The notes beneath the pieces were generated by a model. The model was not told where the DNA came from. It saw only the letters and a program-made list of their open reading frames with translations, and did no database searches. A DNA stretch of 64,000 nucleotides from Oscarella lobularis (taxonomy: Eukaryota > Porifera > Homoscleromorpha > Homosclerophorida > Oscarellidae), in assembly GCF_947507565.1 (NCBI RefSeq), contig NC_089176.1, positions 3,844,001 through 3,908,000 of the forward strand. Reading direction: 5' to 3'. A program made the translations under genes and the position numbers. Within the stretch, counting starts at the first letter, position 1. The number at the start of each line of letters is the position of its first letter. Positions 1 through 12,942 of this stretch are shown here, piece after piece.

Positions 1-890
1 AATTCTCCGCTTTTGATCTCTTGTCGTTTGCGTGGCAAATTGCCTCGGGAATGGTGAGACAAGGCGAGACGGTATTTTCTCGTATCTAAGGTTTTTTTTC
101 TATTTCTATTAGGAATATTTGACTGGGAAGGGTCTCGTTCATCGTGACCTGGCTTCTCGAAACGTTCTCGTCTTGGAAGACAAACTCGTCAAAGTGTCCG
201 ATTTCGGATTGACGAGAGCCGTTCACAACGACGGCATCTATCCGCAGAAAACGACGAGACGGCTTCCCTTTCGTTGGATGTCGATTGAGGCGATCAGCGA
301 TCGCCACTTCACCGAACAAAGCGACGTGTAGGAGATAAAATTAATCAATAATAAATGAGAATTCAATTTTTTTGTAGATGGTCTTTTGGAGTGGTCATGT
401 GGGAAATTTGCACTCTTGGTACATTGGAGACCTTGATGATATGTTGTCCTGCTATCTTTGATTTTACAGGCAGTTTTCCTTATCCATCTATTTCGAGTAA
501 GGATCTTCTTTCGCACATACGCAATGGAAATCGTCTATCGCGTCCAGAGAATTGCTCAGATCAACTGTGAGTCTTTTATTTTTTACGTACAGTAGAGTGA
601 TCGCGCTTTGCCTCAGCTATGAAATGATGTGTCAATGCTGGCTTGCTGATCCTGAGAAACGTCCCTCGTTCAGACGTCTTCTTCTGAAGCTCGAAGAAAT
701 GCTCGAACATGAAGGACCAGCCAAACATCTTAACGTCAATTTTTCCTATTCGTACTCGTTGTGGAATTTGGAGGACATCAGAGAAAGCCCGGAGATCGTC
801 GAAGACCCCGCTGGCACTGTATCAGTTCAAAATTTGACCACTGGCCGTCCTTCGATAATTGTCAAAAAAATCCTTTCATCTCCTGTATGA
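1..890 (+). CDS. Receptor-type tyrosine kinase, C-terminal part (FGFR/RET-like), 5' end off the window
   Basis: This is the C-terminal half of a tyrosine kinase domain. Exons are <1-53, 113-327, 378-418, 470-566 and 617-890, joined by GT...AG introns of about 50 bases, and all junctions keep frame. Visible motifs are the alpha-E helix ending in ASGMEYL, the catalytic loop HRDLASRN, the DFG magnesium site, an activation segment with one tyrosine and a TTRR basic stretch, FRWMSIEA in place of the usual PxKWxAPE, DVWSFGVVMWE, and the RPSF arginine of the C-lobe. A tail of about 60 residues follows, with no clear domain. The HRDLASRN/FRWMS combination resembles FGFR, RET and VEGFR kinases more than the Eph-like kinases of the cluster further right. 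The N-lobe and any ectodomain lie outside the window, so a receptor rather than a cytoplasmic kinase is an inference. Confidence 0.88.
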
Positions 891-1988
891 TCACCAGTCC
901 TGTGTGAAAAAGAGGAAGAAAAAGAAGAAGAACACTTGATTGCAGTTAGTTTTTCGTGAAAGTTGCGCGCGCGCTTGCAAGTAGAATTCGCGTGGTGCAC
1001 GTCGCGAAGTCCGGGGTCCCGGGCAAGACCCCGTCATAAAAAAAACTGCCCGCGAATTGACCACGTAGCGAAGCTATATATTTTTATTTCAAATAAACCC
1101 GGAACTAACCCGGAAGTATTGCAAAAGAAAAACGAGCGTCCTCCCCGGCGTCTTTCAATGGGAGGGCCCTTCACCCAGGCCCTCATTTCGGGGAGACAGT
1201 GACCCATCTGTCCCGGGGGTGCCTTTATGTACCAAGGCACAGGTGGACCGCTATTGTCACCCACCGCGTCTTGCCCAAGTGGGGTGGCAGGTTATCACTC
1301 GTGCCACTGGAGTAGGGGATTGAATCCCCTGCGTTTGCGCCGCGTTTAACCTCTCTGGCTCGAGTTGGGCCGGTTTTATTTAGTCACCTCGGGGCCCGGA
1401 GGTGAATGGCGACATCGGAAAGCTCTTCATCTGCCTCGTCCGATTGTCCTTAGGCGAGCCTAGAAAAACGCAATTTTTTGTGACGAGTCGAACAGTCTCA
1501 CCTTCAACTTTGCTTTCTAGCTATCTGTCACTATCTGCATGTCCTCGATCCTCAAGCTCGATGGGCTGCCCCGGATTGGTGTTACAGACTACTTTTCAAT
1601 GATTTACCTCGCGCACTCGGTTTCCATAACGTCTACGATACCTAGGAGACCAGCTACGACGTTGATTGTAATGCAGCAAACGCGATCTGGCGTTGTCTCG
1701 TCGCGACAGCGGCGCAAGCCTTGCAAATGGATCGCTGCGGGTTCCTGCTGCAGGAAACAAGCGCGATTAGATTCGTGAACAACATTAGAGGCGCTGCACT
1801 TACTAGGAACTCGCCGTACGATCGCTACAGGCCCGCCACAGGGCAGAATACTCCAGACGATTCTTCGAGCGTACGGGATAGAAGAGGAGCACGTGCGATT
1901 CAAGATATATATATGCGCTAATGTTATTTAGTTAAAGAACCAATGAACTATACAATATAATTAATGTTTTGTAGCTAGCGAAATTCAA
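891..1988. other. Intergenic stretch with no supported gene
   Basis: About 1.1 kb between the convergent ends of the tyrosine kinase (+) and supervillin (-). It is GC-rich in the centre and contains a perfect short hairpin at 1314-1330. Short open frames on both strands lack splice continuity and recognisable domains. It may hold decayed repeat sequence, but I cannot identify a family. Confidence 0.5.
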
Positions 1989-4900
1989 CTAAAACAGTCC
2001 GGCTGATTTTTTCGCATTTACCTGCTTCCACTGAGCCAAGTTACTAAACTCTTCAACAGTCATACCAAAAACATTCTAGGAAGCAATCAATAATAGCCCA
2101 CACTATAAAGAGACCGCAAAAACCATCCCTACCTGGAAATCTTCAGCTGACAAAAACGCCTCAAGCCGAAGAGGATCGACACCCTCAGGAGGCGGACGAC
2201 ACTGAAGTTCAGAGAGAGAATACTTCCTAAAAAAACAAAGACCCTTATAAGAACGCGAGCACTCCGATTCTATCACTTACCGATTGAGCTTTTCCAGCTC
2301 TTCCACAACAGGAAGACTTGCCGGGGGACCCTTGTAACCCTGGACATCCAAATCAATCATATTTTCTAAGGACAAAAACGTTCTTTCTCTCTTACGTGAG
2401 CCGAGCATTCCCTCGCTTCAGGCACGTCTTCCCAGTAAGGAAACAATGACGTAAATTCCGGTGGCTCTCGTCCAGCTGTCACAACGTAAACAGGACACCC
2501 TTTACTCTTCACTAAACCAGCAATACAAATAGCATCAACAAACCGCTTCGCTTCCATATCGAACCTGCTCCGTAATTAAGAGCCGTTTTCATGGCTAGAT
2601 CCTTATCTTTTAGCCATCTGGATTGCGAGCTGCCAGTCAGCGCATTCGACTCGTCGCTCTGGGGCTTCCACCAACCAAGCCACAAGTAAACCTCGTAATG
2701 AGCATCAACAAGAAAAAGACCTGAGGAAACAGACAAGTGGCTATCGTAAAGAGAGTCTATTTGCTCGTAGAGAGAAGATGATAACCTGGCTGGGGTGCTA
2801 AGTAGATGTCGCTTTGGAGAAAGGGAAACGAGCAGACGCCTTTTGAGGGACGAGACGGGTTTAATACTTCGTCAAACGAAAACGGTCCCGGAGCGCGGCT
2901 CAGTTCAAAGAGTCGGGGAGTGAAGCAATATTTGGCTGGTTCTACGAAAGAGACAGGAATTTTTGATCGGACGTCATGCGGCGTTTTTTCCCTATAGTGA
3001 CCTTCTTTGAGGGAGTGGTACTCTCTGTCTCCGCCTCCGCCCAGTGTTCGCCAAAAACGAAGGCGTTCTTCGCCTTCGACGAACGTTTCGAGATCGAGTG
3101 ATAATCTGATGCGAGAGGTTAGGAATTTTGACGTCTAATGTCTTTGTTTTTCTCTTACCGCTTCTGCAATCGTTCCGCGGCTGTAGTCCCTACTTGGGAC
3201 GTTTCTTCAGTCGCCTTTGATCCCTTCCAAAGCATTACTGTGTTCGCCGAAACGGCCACGATGCAGCCACGCGATCGCAGAGCCGTGGAACTGCGCGGAA
3301 AGAAAACGTGGCAACGAGAACACTCTCCCCAGTCACACACTCACTTTGCCTTTGGAATCTCGACGAGATAAGCCTCGTGGGGAACGTCTCCTCGAACGCA
3401 GAATACTGTCTTTTCAATTCGCGTCTCGTTTCCGTTCGCCTGAGGTCTCCTAAGAAAACAGACGCTCTGAGAAAAAGGCTTTGATTTCTTTCTGAACTCA
3501 CTTTCCATTGAGCACAACCAGGCCGCCACTGAAGAGCTGCAAAAACGCCGGTGGCTCCTTTCCCTGCGGCACTCGAATCTAAGAATCACGTCTCCTTACG
3601 TGCAAATGCGTCCAATGATCTTTTTACCTGCGGTCCCTTTTCTTCGTCTAACTCTACGGTTATCAGAGCCGACGCTCCTTTCTCTGTAATCGAGCAATGA
3701 TCGCCTTGCCAGAAGAAGTAGCAGCACTTTTCTCTTCCGCCGAATTCGTGCACGGTGCGATGTCGAAAGGCGCGCGCTCGGCGCCTGGGCGGCTCCTTGA
3801 ACACGCGATAGCCCCAACGAATGATGTAGCCCTCTTCAGAGTAGAAGAGACCGCGCTCCGAATCAGGAATCTCAGAATAATCATTCTCCTATAAGAAACG
3901 ATTGAAAAGAGTGTCGACTATTTATTTATTTATTTACCTTCACGTGCCAGATTTTGACGCCAGTCGTCGCCACGGAGATTCCGGGTTTTTCTTCCGTTGG
4001 AGGAACTCCCCTTCCACGTCCAACGTTCTGCCCTTCGAGTATACAATCCGGCAGCGACGGAGCGGACCGATTCATCGTCTCGCCGTCGCAGGGAACGAGT
4101 TCCACGGGCGGCGACGTCTACAAACACAGACTAATTAATCAAAAAAATAAATAGCCACGGCTATTTCTTCTCTATACCGGTTGGACTTCTCCGCTGCTAA
4201 CGTGCCCCTTCATCTTTATAATTCGCCCCGGTACAGGCCAGTCGGGAAATTTCTCCTTGAACAGAAACGTCTCGCGTCCTTCGAGCAGGCGAGCAAAGAG
4301 CGCCCAAGTGGGTCGCGAACGGCTTCCCGTCGACTTCGAAGTGCCGTTTTTTAGGAGTCCGTTCGTCTTGAGAGGACTGTGGTATGGCGAGTCGAAGAGC
4401 TCTTTGCCTAGTTTCATTGCCTTTCGGCGGAGAGCGCCGAGAGTCGTACGGCCAAGCCAAACGTAAACTTCATTAACAAAATCAAACACAAAAGCCTGTG
4501 AAAAAGATATTATTTTTGGGAGGAGAACTTATATATTTTCTACGTACTAATTTAGTTTCGAGTAAGCCGTGTTTTGGCTGCTTTCCGCATAAGTCCATCA
4601 ACGGTTCAAGATGATCCGAGTCCTCTTTAACCGCGTAAACGACGACCGATTGAATGGACGTCTTCTCGAACGCGTCATCGAGAACATCGGATCCACCTGA
4701 GACAAAGAGGAATCAGAGAACGATCTCCTTATCTATCTTTACGACGTCTACGTTTTATTCTCGTCTCTCCCTTTCCGCCGGCTCCGAGCAATTTTTTCAG
4801 ACCATTCATTCGTAGTCCCGTCGTGCTGACTGTCTTTTGTTCGACGAGAAACGCCGACTTCGCTTTGCATCCCATGTCCTTCTTCTGAATAATTCGACTA

Positions 4901-7708
4901 ACTAAATCGACTCCCTACAAAGACAAACGCCTTCGAGTTGCTTATTCAAACAAAAAAACGCTTCAAGCGCTTCACCTTTGCCTTCTCTATGACATTCGCT
5001 TCGGAGCCGATAAAGTGATAGAGCTCAGTGGGAGTAAAAACGATGAAGACGTCATCGGAACTCAGACTCCTAAAACTCGGTTCGGCCAGCGTCACTTGAA
5101 TGCGTCGACGCCCTTCGCGACAAACAAAACATCAATTCAACGCTTCCTCCAAGGGCTGAGAGATTACCTTTTATTTGGACAATGACCAGTGATGGTTGAC
5201 TTGATGGGTCTTCCATCTCTTCGTCGATTGCCGTTCCGTCGGCGGCTTTTTTCGTTTTTCGGAGTATCACCGATTTGAAGTCTTCTCGGCTCGCCAATCC
5301 GGCAACGGCCGCTTCGTGTAGATTCACTTTTTCGCCGTCGCGAAAAATTTGCGGAGACGCTATAGAGAAAAAAGAAAAGCTAGGCGTGAAGAAATCGCTC
5401 TAAAGATGATCCGCTATACATTGTGCAGCGAATCCAACAGACATCCATCGACGATTCGAAGGAGTAACCTATATATAGAGAGTCTGCATTTTTTATTTAT
5501 TCGTCTTCCCCTTTCTCACCTCGGCTTTGACGTCTTCGCGATTTTTCAACTGTCGCACGGGATTCGTCGACGGACGACGTCGCGATCTCGGCATGACGCG
5601 TCGCTTGGCGTCGCCAAAAGGCGAAGACCTACAAAAACCAATAACATTTTCCGCCCATAGAATTCTTTAACTAGTTCTTACGTTGGAGAGACAGCCGAAT
5701 CTCTCATGTGCTGCAAATCGGAATCGGACAATCGCGACGACTCCCTCAACGTTTGCAAATCGGACTCGGGCAGCTGGGTTCGATCCCTTTTCCGAGTCTC
5801 CACGGGCTCGCCGACGCCGGGGGCGGAGGCCTTGGTCGCAACCGCACGCACGTCATCGTGCATCTCCTCCTCATTATCCTTTGAATCGCCAATAAAGAAC
5901 TTGCGGCTTTTTCCTACTCCAGCTGGAGAAACTGTTGTCGTAACACTGCTCAATCCCTTCTTCCTCCCCGATGTCGGTCTCGAGGTCGTTGTCTCCTCTT
6001 CCCACGCCTTTTTCGGCTTGGGTCGCGTGCTCGAATTCCACGGCGTTTTGTCGTTCGACGACGTTTTCCTCGACGGGGGCCTCGATTCGGGTTTTCGCGA
6101 CGAACTCCGTTTTCTCGCCGCTTCCATCGACTTTCGTCGTTTCTCGACGGACGCGATCGATTTTCGACGCGTTGTCGTCGTCGTAAGCGGAGTGGGCGTC
6201 GTCGTGGCGCCGTTTCGTCGTCCCGTTGGCACCCATGTCGGCAGTGACGGCACCGAATTGCGTTTTAGCATTCGCGGCTTGGAGTTTCGTCGCGTTTCCC
6301 CCGAAGGGGCCCCGCCGCGAGTCGCGCCGCTCAATGTGGACGATTTGCGTCGTAATTCGGTCTCGTTCGTGGTTTCGTGAGACGACGTTTTCCGCTGTGG
6401 TGAGGATACGCTCGTGGATGGACTTGCTAATGGTTGCACTTTGTGTCCAGCTGACTTCCGGTCTTTGTCTGTGGGATTTCGTTCTAGAGGGTGAGACGTC
6501 GATTGAGCCGGCTTTCTGACTGAGCTTTCCGCTTTCGTGATCGTCACGGGCTTTCGTATCGTACTCGTTACCGTCACCGACGGTTTATCGCCCTCTTTTT
6601 TTCTATCTGTCGAACTGATTGTCGGCTTTGTGACTGAATCCGACTTGGCGTTCGGTTTTCTGACTGTAATCGTCGTTCGCGTGACCGCAGTCGGCTTCCT
6701 CACTGAAACCGGCTTTGTTATGATTCGCTCGCCCTTCATATCGTCGTCGTTTTCGGCGGCGGGCTTCTCGATCACGTTTTCAGTGACGTCGCGCGGCTTG
6801 GAAACTTTTCGCTTCACGAGGACTTTTTTCACGACCGTTTTTCGAACGGTGACGACCTTCGTCCTTCGGGCTCTTCCGCGCGAACTGCACGAAATCGGAA
6901 CCGACTGCTCTGTTATTGTATTATTATCATTCTGCGGTGATCGGTCCCCCGTAGGGCCATCTATGGCAACAACTTCCGGTTCGGAGCTTAGAGACTCCGC
7001 CTTATCAACCGTTCCCCATACTTCGACCTCTTCCTCGACGGGAGACGATTCGAAGACGAAATGACTCTCGCTCTCGCTTCCCGACTCGTGTGGCCCGGCA
7101 ATGACGTCACACTTTTCCAATATCAACGGAACGTCGACGTCCGGCGAGAAAATCGTCGGTTTCGAAGCGATGACGTCACCGCCACTACGGGCACCAGTGA
7201 CGTCAATTTTCTGACTCATTTCGCCGTCGTCATCTGCCGGCTTACGTCTTCGACGTCGCTCCCGCAAATTAATATCCACGTCATAATTAGTCGAAGGAAG
7301 AATGCCATTGGTCGGCGGCGACGAGGTGGGGCTGTCCAATTTCAACGTCACAGACGACACGCGGACAGATTGCGCGCCCGCGCCGTCGATCGACGAGGAG
7401 GCGTCGGAAAGCGACGAAGCCGCCGTGCTCGTGCTGCGATAGTCTCGCCTCCCCCCACAACTGACCCCCACTAGCGAAGAATCGCGATTCTTATCTATTT
7501 TCGATAGAGCGTCGAAGGCGAACGCCGCCGCCGACGATCCGTGCGCCCATACGTCGGATACGGCCGACGTAATGACGCGCGATTTTAGACCGGGACGAGA
7601 TGTCATTGGCGTCTGTATCGGCGAAATGACTACTTTGACGCGCGTCGCCGGCGATCCGGGCGAAGCGCGGGGCGATCGCGATCCTTCTTCGATCATCGTC
7701 GAAGCCAT
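1989..7708 (-). CDS. SVIL: Supervillin (gelsolin/villin superfamily, villin headpiece)
   Basis: An actin-binding, membrane-associated scaffold of the supervillin type, predicted at 1576 residues. Exons in transcription order: 5682-7708, 5520-5628, 5420-5468, 5168-5359, 4976-5112, 4752-4914, 4548-4696, 4178-4495, 3938-4117, 3628-3888, 3502-3578, 3345-3449, 3159-3290, 2786-3105, 2565-2720, 2396-2511, 2281-2339, 2133-2226, 1989-2075 (total divisible by 3). The first 675 residues are a low-complexity Ser/Thr/Arg/Lys-rich disordered region, as in supervillins. Then come gelsolin-like repeats with typical cores (VYVWLGR, YFFWQGDH, RVPQGKEPPAF, YEVYLWLGWW). The protein ends in a complete villin headpiece with PEGVDPLRLE, VFGMTVEEF and C-terminal KKSAGLF. 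The headpiece lysines that bind F-actin are present. The small exon 5420-5468 is the least certain. Two donors are weak (GTTATC, GTTCGA). Human supervillin is longer, mainly in its N-terminal region. Confidence 0.93.
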
Positions 7709-8615
7709 AGACGCACGCCTCTTCCTTCTCTCGCTAGCGCATGAACATTATTAGTGCCTTAGTTCTAACTCGATCAAGTAGATACGCCGTATGGGGGCCA
7801 CGCCACGCGCACGTCGGCGTGGGCGGTCTCCCTACGATTGTCCGCGCGCGAGGCCCGAGCCCCCCCCTATGGGAAACGTGCACTGTAAACAAAAGATAGC
7901 CCCTTGCGCACAATAGGAAAGAATAATATTGCGAGGAAGGATCGAAAAGCGATATGCATTTTTCTGCGGAGTTGCGACAATGTCTTTCTTTTCTCGCGCG
8001 TTTCCGACTTCGCTTCGTGAGCTGGGCGTACGTCTTATCTCGATTGATCAACTCACGGACAATGAGACAATGCTTTACAAGGGGGTTGGTGCTTTGTGCG
8101 AGCTCCGTTTAGCGTAGGGAAAACAGTCGAACGAGCGATTGGGTCGCGCGATTGTCTCTGCACGACTGTAGCGCGGCGCTAAAGTAGCTACAAGCGTCTC
8201 CCCGGGCCTAGGGTCCCGTTTTCGTCGATCGTTGCCTACCTCCGTCCGCTGACTGGTTCAACGGCGTTCTTTTGTGTTCTTCGTTGCGCTGGCCAACGCG
8301 CTTCTGGACACGGAGGCGCCGATCGTCGCTAACGAATATTCGGCATCCGGGCGATGACGTGCGAAGTGTCATGTGAGGGCGTGGTAAATTTGCAAATCAT
8401 CCTGCTCCAGAAGCAACCAAATCCGGGGCGATATTACAGTACTGCATATATAAAAAGATCTGCTACATAGTCACAGGCCAGTAAGTCATAAGAGAAAAAG
8501 CCACTTCCTCCCGACTTCCGTCGTCTGATGGAGTTAGAGGCGCGGTGGGCAGAACAAACGAAGGACGACGCATAGCTGCTCCCATTAGAGGTCGAACCTC
8601 CAGTCTAGCGCGAAA
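7709..8615. other. Intergenic region upstream of supervillin, downstream of the PI3K adaptor gene
   Basis: About 900 bp holding the presumed supervillin promoter and the 3' flank of the PI3K adaptor gene, both transcribed leftwards. A TATA-like AT-rich patch lies near 8443-8458. Open frames here show no domain and no splice continuity, and I see no other gene. Confidence 0.5.
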
Positions 8616-11600
8616 CTATAGAGGGGCTGAAGCGATTAATAATGGCGGAGAATCCAACCTCTGGACTTCCATAGGATCTGCGTCATCGAGTCGAATTCGC
8701 AGAGACGTCATAGAATTCGACGCTGAAACGATGACCTCGTTAACGTGCAACATTTCGCGCGTTTCGTCTTTGGATACGTACTGGGGGCGGATAAAGCGAA
8801 CTCAATTTACGATGCCGGCAAATTGGCCTGGGCGCGGTCCCATTTACCTTAGTCGCGCGCAACACTTGCTGCACGGTGGCGGCTTCAATCAACGTCAATT
8901 CGAACCCAATCATCTCTAGAGAGGAAGGCGGAGAAAGGGAGGAACGAAAAGAGACGTTTAGAGATAACGAAAATGAGTCGGCCGGGGGCGGGGGCGACGG
9001 AATACCGACCGGGATTTGCGATGCACGAGTCGCCCGGTCGGAGAACGTTCGATAACGTAATTGACCAGAACAGTTTGTCGGTGATTGCGATTGTCTCGTG
9101 TACGTGACCGTCGACTGTCACCTTGGGGGGAAATACATACATACATAAATGAATGAGACAAACGACACGACGGCGAGTCGCGCCCGCGTCGCGTCCCGCA
9201 GCTTTTAACTATTCATTATGTACCAGGGAAGCGTTGATGCATAGATTCTGCGGCTTGGTCGTTGTCTCGACTAGAAAACGACAGACGTGGCTAATTTCTT
9301 TTTCCTGTCTCCGCGCGGGGGAACTAAGTACCGAATTCGCGCGGGTTTCTTTGTTGGCCCGCGGGGAGGATTTCGATTCGTTGAAGCATCGTATGAGTCG
9401 AAGGGCCGTTTTCGCCGAATCGGGCAATCTTGAGGGGAGGAGAGGGGAAGAGAGACGTGACGACAGGAGGTTCGAATGCAGCTGGGTCTTATAATATTCT
9501 AGGGTGGAGACTTCCGCTATAAAGCCCTCGGGGCTCGTCTACTCACTTTGACTTCGTAGAGTCGAAAGAAGAGCTCGTAGTGGGCGTGATGACAAAAGTG
9601 AGCGATAGCGCCGTGAAGAAACTTCAAAAAAACAAGATAAATATTTTGAGGTTGATTATATAGAGTCGAACCATTCGTGGCGACGGCGTGGAAGTGATGA
9701 TGCTCTCCCCGTCCTCTTCTCCCTCTCCATCAATCTAAAAAAAACAAATAAATTTAAATACGATTTTATATAACTAAGTGTTTTCTATGCACCAGTGGAA
9801 GAATTCCGTGACTATTTGTCATGGCATCGACTGTCAAACGACCGTACCACCCGTCGAAATGACTTAGAAATTTCGCCAGCCAAACGCTACTACTATCAAC
9901 ACGTTGTCCGACGACGGGAATATAATAGAATCGCATCTCAACTTCCTGCATCAAAGAGGGATGCAACTTCCTAGAAAAGAACACGAAATATTTTTCCTAA
10001 TAAAACCCTCGTCGTACCTCAAATTCCCGTAGCAATCGGCGACGTTCTTAACGGATCGATCGTCGCCTAAAACAACGATTTTAATCAGGAGCGGCTTCCC
10101 GACTTCGCACAAATTAAAACTCGGCTTCCGAAGCGCCGAAAAGACGTTGTGATGCCGCGCCATCTTCGGACTGCGAAGTCGCATCGCGTCCAACTCGTCG
10201 CGACGCTCGGACGCGTCGCCGGACAAACTAGCGCCTCGCCCGTAATACCGACGCAGATTTTCCGCCGCCTTTGCGACCGCCATGGACGGCGGCGGCGTGA
10301 CGACGGGCTCGCTAAACGATCGAGTTTTTCGACCCGGAAAGCGAGGCGACAATGCAAGAAACGACGGCAATTCCGGCACTCGATCTTCGTCGCGGGCTGT
10401 TGCCATGGCACTGTCGACGGACGTGCGACTGATTGTGGAATCGGTTCGCGTTTTGATGCCGTTTTCCGGCGGCGGAACGGCAGTCGTCTCGTTTCCGCTG
10501 TCCGTGCTCGTTCCGCTCGACGTTCGTTCCGTTTCTGCGACGGCGACGGGTGGCGATAACGGCAGTGACGGCGGCGGCGGCGCACGATTCCAGTCGAACT
10601 GATCGCGAAGAATTTTGCAAATGATTTTCAGCGATGATGACGTCGCCGTCGAGGAGTCGAATGTGTGGCAGTTGAATGACGGCGGATAAGTGACGGGAAA
10701 CGTTTCCGATGTGGTAGTGGTGGATAACGTGACGTTTTCTTGCTCTGCGACGTGTTTCTGTATCGTTGTCATGATTGTCTCGAGACGATCGGCGAGAGTA
10801 TCGCGCGCTTTTTCTTCGCTGTGCTGCTGGACGGCCTCTTCGGACGCCGATTCCGCTTCGATGCATATTTGCTTTAGAAACGATTGGGAAGTGATCACCT
10901 AGGAAACACACACACATACATACATACATACCTAATATAATTTTATCTTTACCTCGAGGTGTTGATGCAATTCGGTGAGCTTGTCGCCTGGTCCGTAAAA
11001 GCTGCAGAATATTCCTAGACTCAGTCAGAGATTCATTAGTACTATGTATATATTGATTTTTTATCTGTGTTACGTTTGATGTACGCTTTCTTTAGCTTCG
11101 TTTCGCTTGGAGGGGAACGTTTGAGGGCGTTCAATAGAGCGCTCGCTTCGCTGCATGATTGATCGACCAGCACGTGAATCTGTTGGTCTCTAAATAAATA
11201 AATAAATAAACTCATACATAGATTTATCTTTTGGTTTTCAAATGCCTCGTGGTTTTGTTAAGGAATCCTAATGCTGAATTTTCTACAATCATTCTCTGAC
11301 GAAAATGATGTCCTAATGAATAATTAATAATTTTACGTCACGGAAGTTTGTAATACATACCCGGACATCTTGTTTCGATGCGAATAAAGTCGAGTACGTC
11401 GCGGGCGAACGCGCAATAGGGCTGGGGCCACAAGTAGTAGGACTGAATGGCACGATAGGCGTCAAAGTAGCGACTAGGATCAACATAGTGAGCCTAGAGA
11501 GAGAAATTCAAGTAGAAGAACAAATGATTCCTATGGAATACAAACCGCTGATGCTACTTCGACGAAGAGTTGCAGCAAGGGTAGAAGATTTTCTTTGTTT

Positions 11601-12771
11601 TGATCGAATTCCAGCTAAGGGGGAGAAGGCGTGGTCTCCTCTTTCCAGATTCATTGCTTCTCGCTCACCTCTTCGCTGCTGAGTTGATTAATGAGAAATT
11701 CGATTATGACGTCAATGCAATTCTTCTCGCCGCTTCTCCACAGGAGTTGATAGTAAAGAAACGGATCGCAGACTAGAGATAAAAAAACATTAATATGAAT
11801 CGCGAGTGCTACAATAATAGCATTAGCATTGGTACACGTGTACAAAGTACAGATACATTGATTATTCTCTTATTACTTGGTTGGCTTCTTGCCGTTGCTT
11901 TGTCGCCTCCGCCGATATTAATGAGTTGTCCTACTGAAAATCCTTTCGTAACATCCCCCAATCTTTTTTGAATGTCGTCGTTGTTTTCGTGCGCCAAAAT
12001 CCGCTTCAAAACCTAAAGGGAAACGTCACAGTCACGCAAACGCGGAGATCATGTGAAAGAAAGCTCGCCTTTTGTTCCAACTCGTTTTCGCATGACGACG
12101 ATGAGATCGCTGCGACCCAAAATAGAAACAACCCGGATGCACATCCTGCTCCCAAGCGAAAAAAACTCACCGACATCCCACTCCTCCAATACGACGAGCA
12201 GACTTCCAAAACCGGAATCCCACTCGAAAAAACACGTCAAATAATCAATCGTTCTCAGAATCGCCGACTGCAAGAGCCCTGCCCCGCCCCCATAAAAAAC
12301 GTAAATTAGGGAAATTGATTATTTTATTTATTACGTAGCGGTTCGACGATTTCCTTCACGGATTCGTCGAGGGGACTCGCCGCTTTCCCCACCCACTGAC
12401 CATATCCGTCTTCGTCGACGAAACGAAAGTCGCCGAGAAGTTCGTCGACAACGACGCCTAAACGCTTGTACGCTGAAGAGCCGGAAACGCGGAGCAATAG
12501 TAATGCGAGTAGGGCTACAATTGCGTTCTCTCACCGTGGACACTGTTTAGGGATATGAGTCTCGCTATGAGGCAGACGAGGAAGCTGTGCGATGGGGTTT
12601 TTCCATGGTTAGTGGTCTTTTTTTGGCGTTGGCTTGCCTGGAGGTGAGTTTCTTGTCTGCTTCGAGTCGTGCGAACAGATTGGCGACTTGCTGTTGGGCG
12701 CGTTTCGTTGTGCGCTTCGCTACGAGGAATGTTTCGGCTTCGTTGACGATTTGCGCCGTCGTTTCGTCCAT
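8616..12771 (-). CDS. PIK3R5: PI3K-gamma regulatory subunit, p101/p84 family (PIK3R5/PIK3R6-like)
   Basis: Predicted adaptor of class IB PI3-kinase, linking p110-gamma to Gbeta-gamma at the plasma membrane. Exons: 12688-12771, 12535-12637, 12335-12472, 12175-12278, 11877-12012, 11669-11772, 11546-11614, 11361-11493, 11287-11312 (26-nt microexon), 11074-11179, 10953-11014, 10018-10898, 9793-9970, 9672-9734, 9547-9621, 9010-9121, 8848-8915, 8616-8780. The sum is 868 residues, close to vertebrate p101 (about 880). Diagnostic stretches are the N-terminal helical region ending WPQPYCAFARDVLDFI, the long disordered centre with a run of prolines, then IVVLGDDRSVKNVADCYGNL followed by MRFYYIPV and a late FDGWYGRL, all typical of the p101 family. 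Exons 1-2 and several weak donors (GTCGCC, GTCGGT) are tentative. The symbol stands for the family; R5 versus R6 cannot be decided, as the split may be vertebrate-specific. Confidence 0.84.
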
Positions 12772-12942
12772 CGCGATGGACGGTAGCGCTGCGATCTGGC
12801 GAGCGAGGCCTGATCAATGCTGTTCAAACGGCGCAGAACTGTAAATCTTACGTCATCGATTCCCGTTCGCACACGTGACTATTTAATCCATGACGTGTAA
12901 TCTCTGGCGCGCGAACTATCTTTTTATAGGTTGGTGTAACTA

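Noticed and set aside
1034-1264. Minus-strand frame containing PPVPWYIKAPPG
   Set aside because: No start context, splice partners or recognisable domain; probably chance or decayed repeat.
1240-1335. tRNA-like or SINE-like segment with a B-box-like hairpin (AGGGGATTGAATCCCCT)
   Set aside because: The T-arm-like hairpin is there, but no acceptor stem pairs around it and the A-box match is poor. I cannot support a tRNA or name a SINE.
5706-6380. Long plus-strand open frame (224 codons) and similar frames at 6537-7064
   Set aside because: They are antisense shadows of the low-complexity first exon of supervillin, whose minus-strand frame joins the gelsolin exons in phase.
8545-8919. 124-codon plus-strand frame
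   Set aside because: Antisense to the last two exons of the PI3K adaptor, which are in frame with the family's C-terminus.
10149-10602. Arg-rich frames on both strands
   Set aside because: Out-of-frame readings of the disordered centre of the PI3K adaptor.
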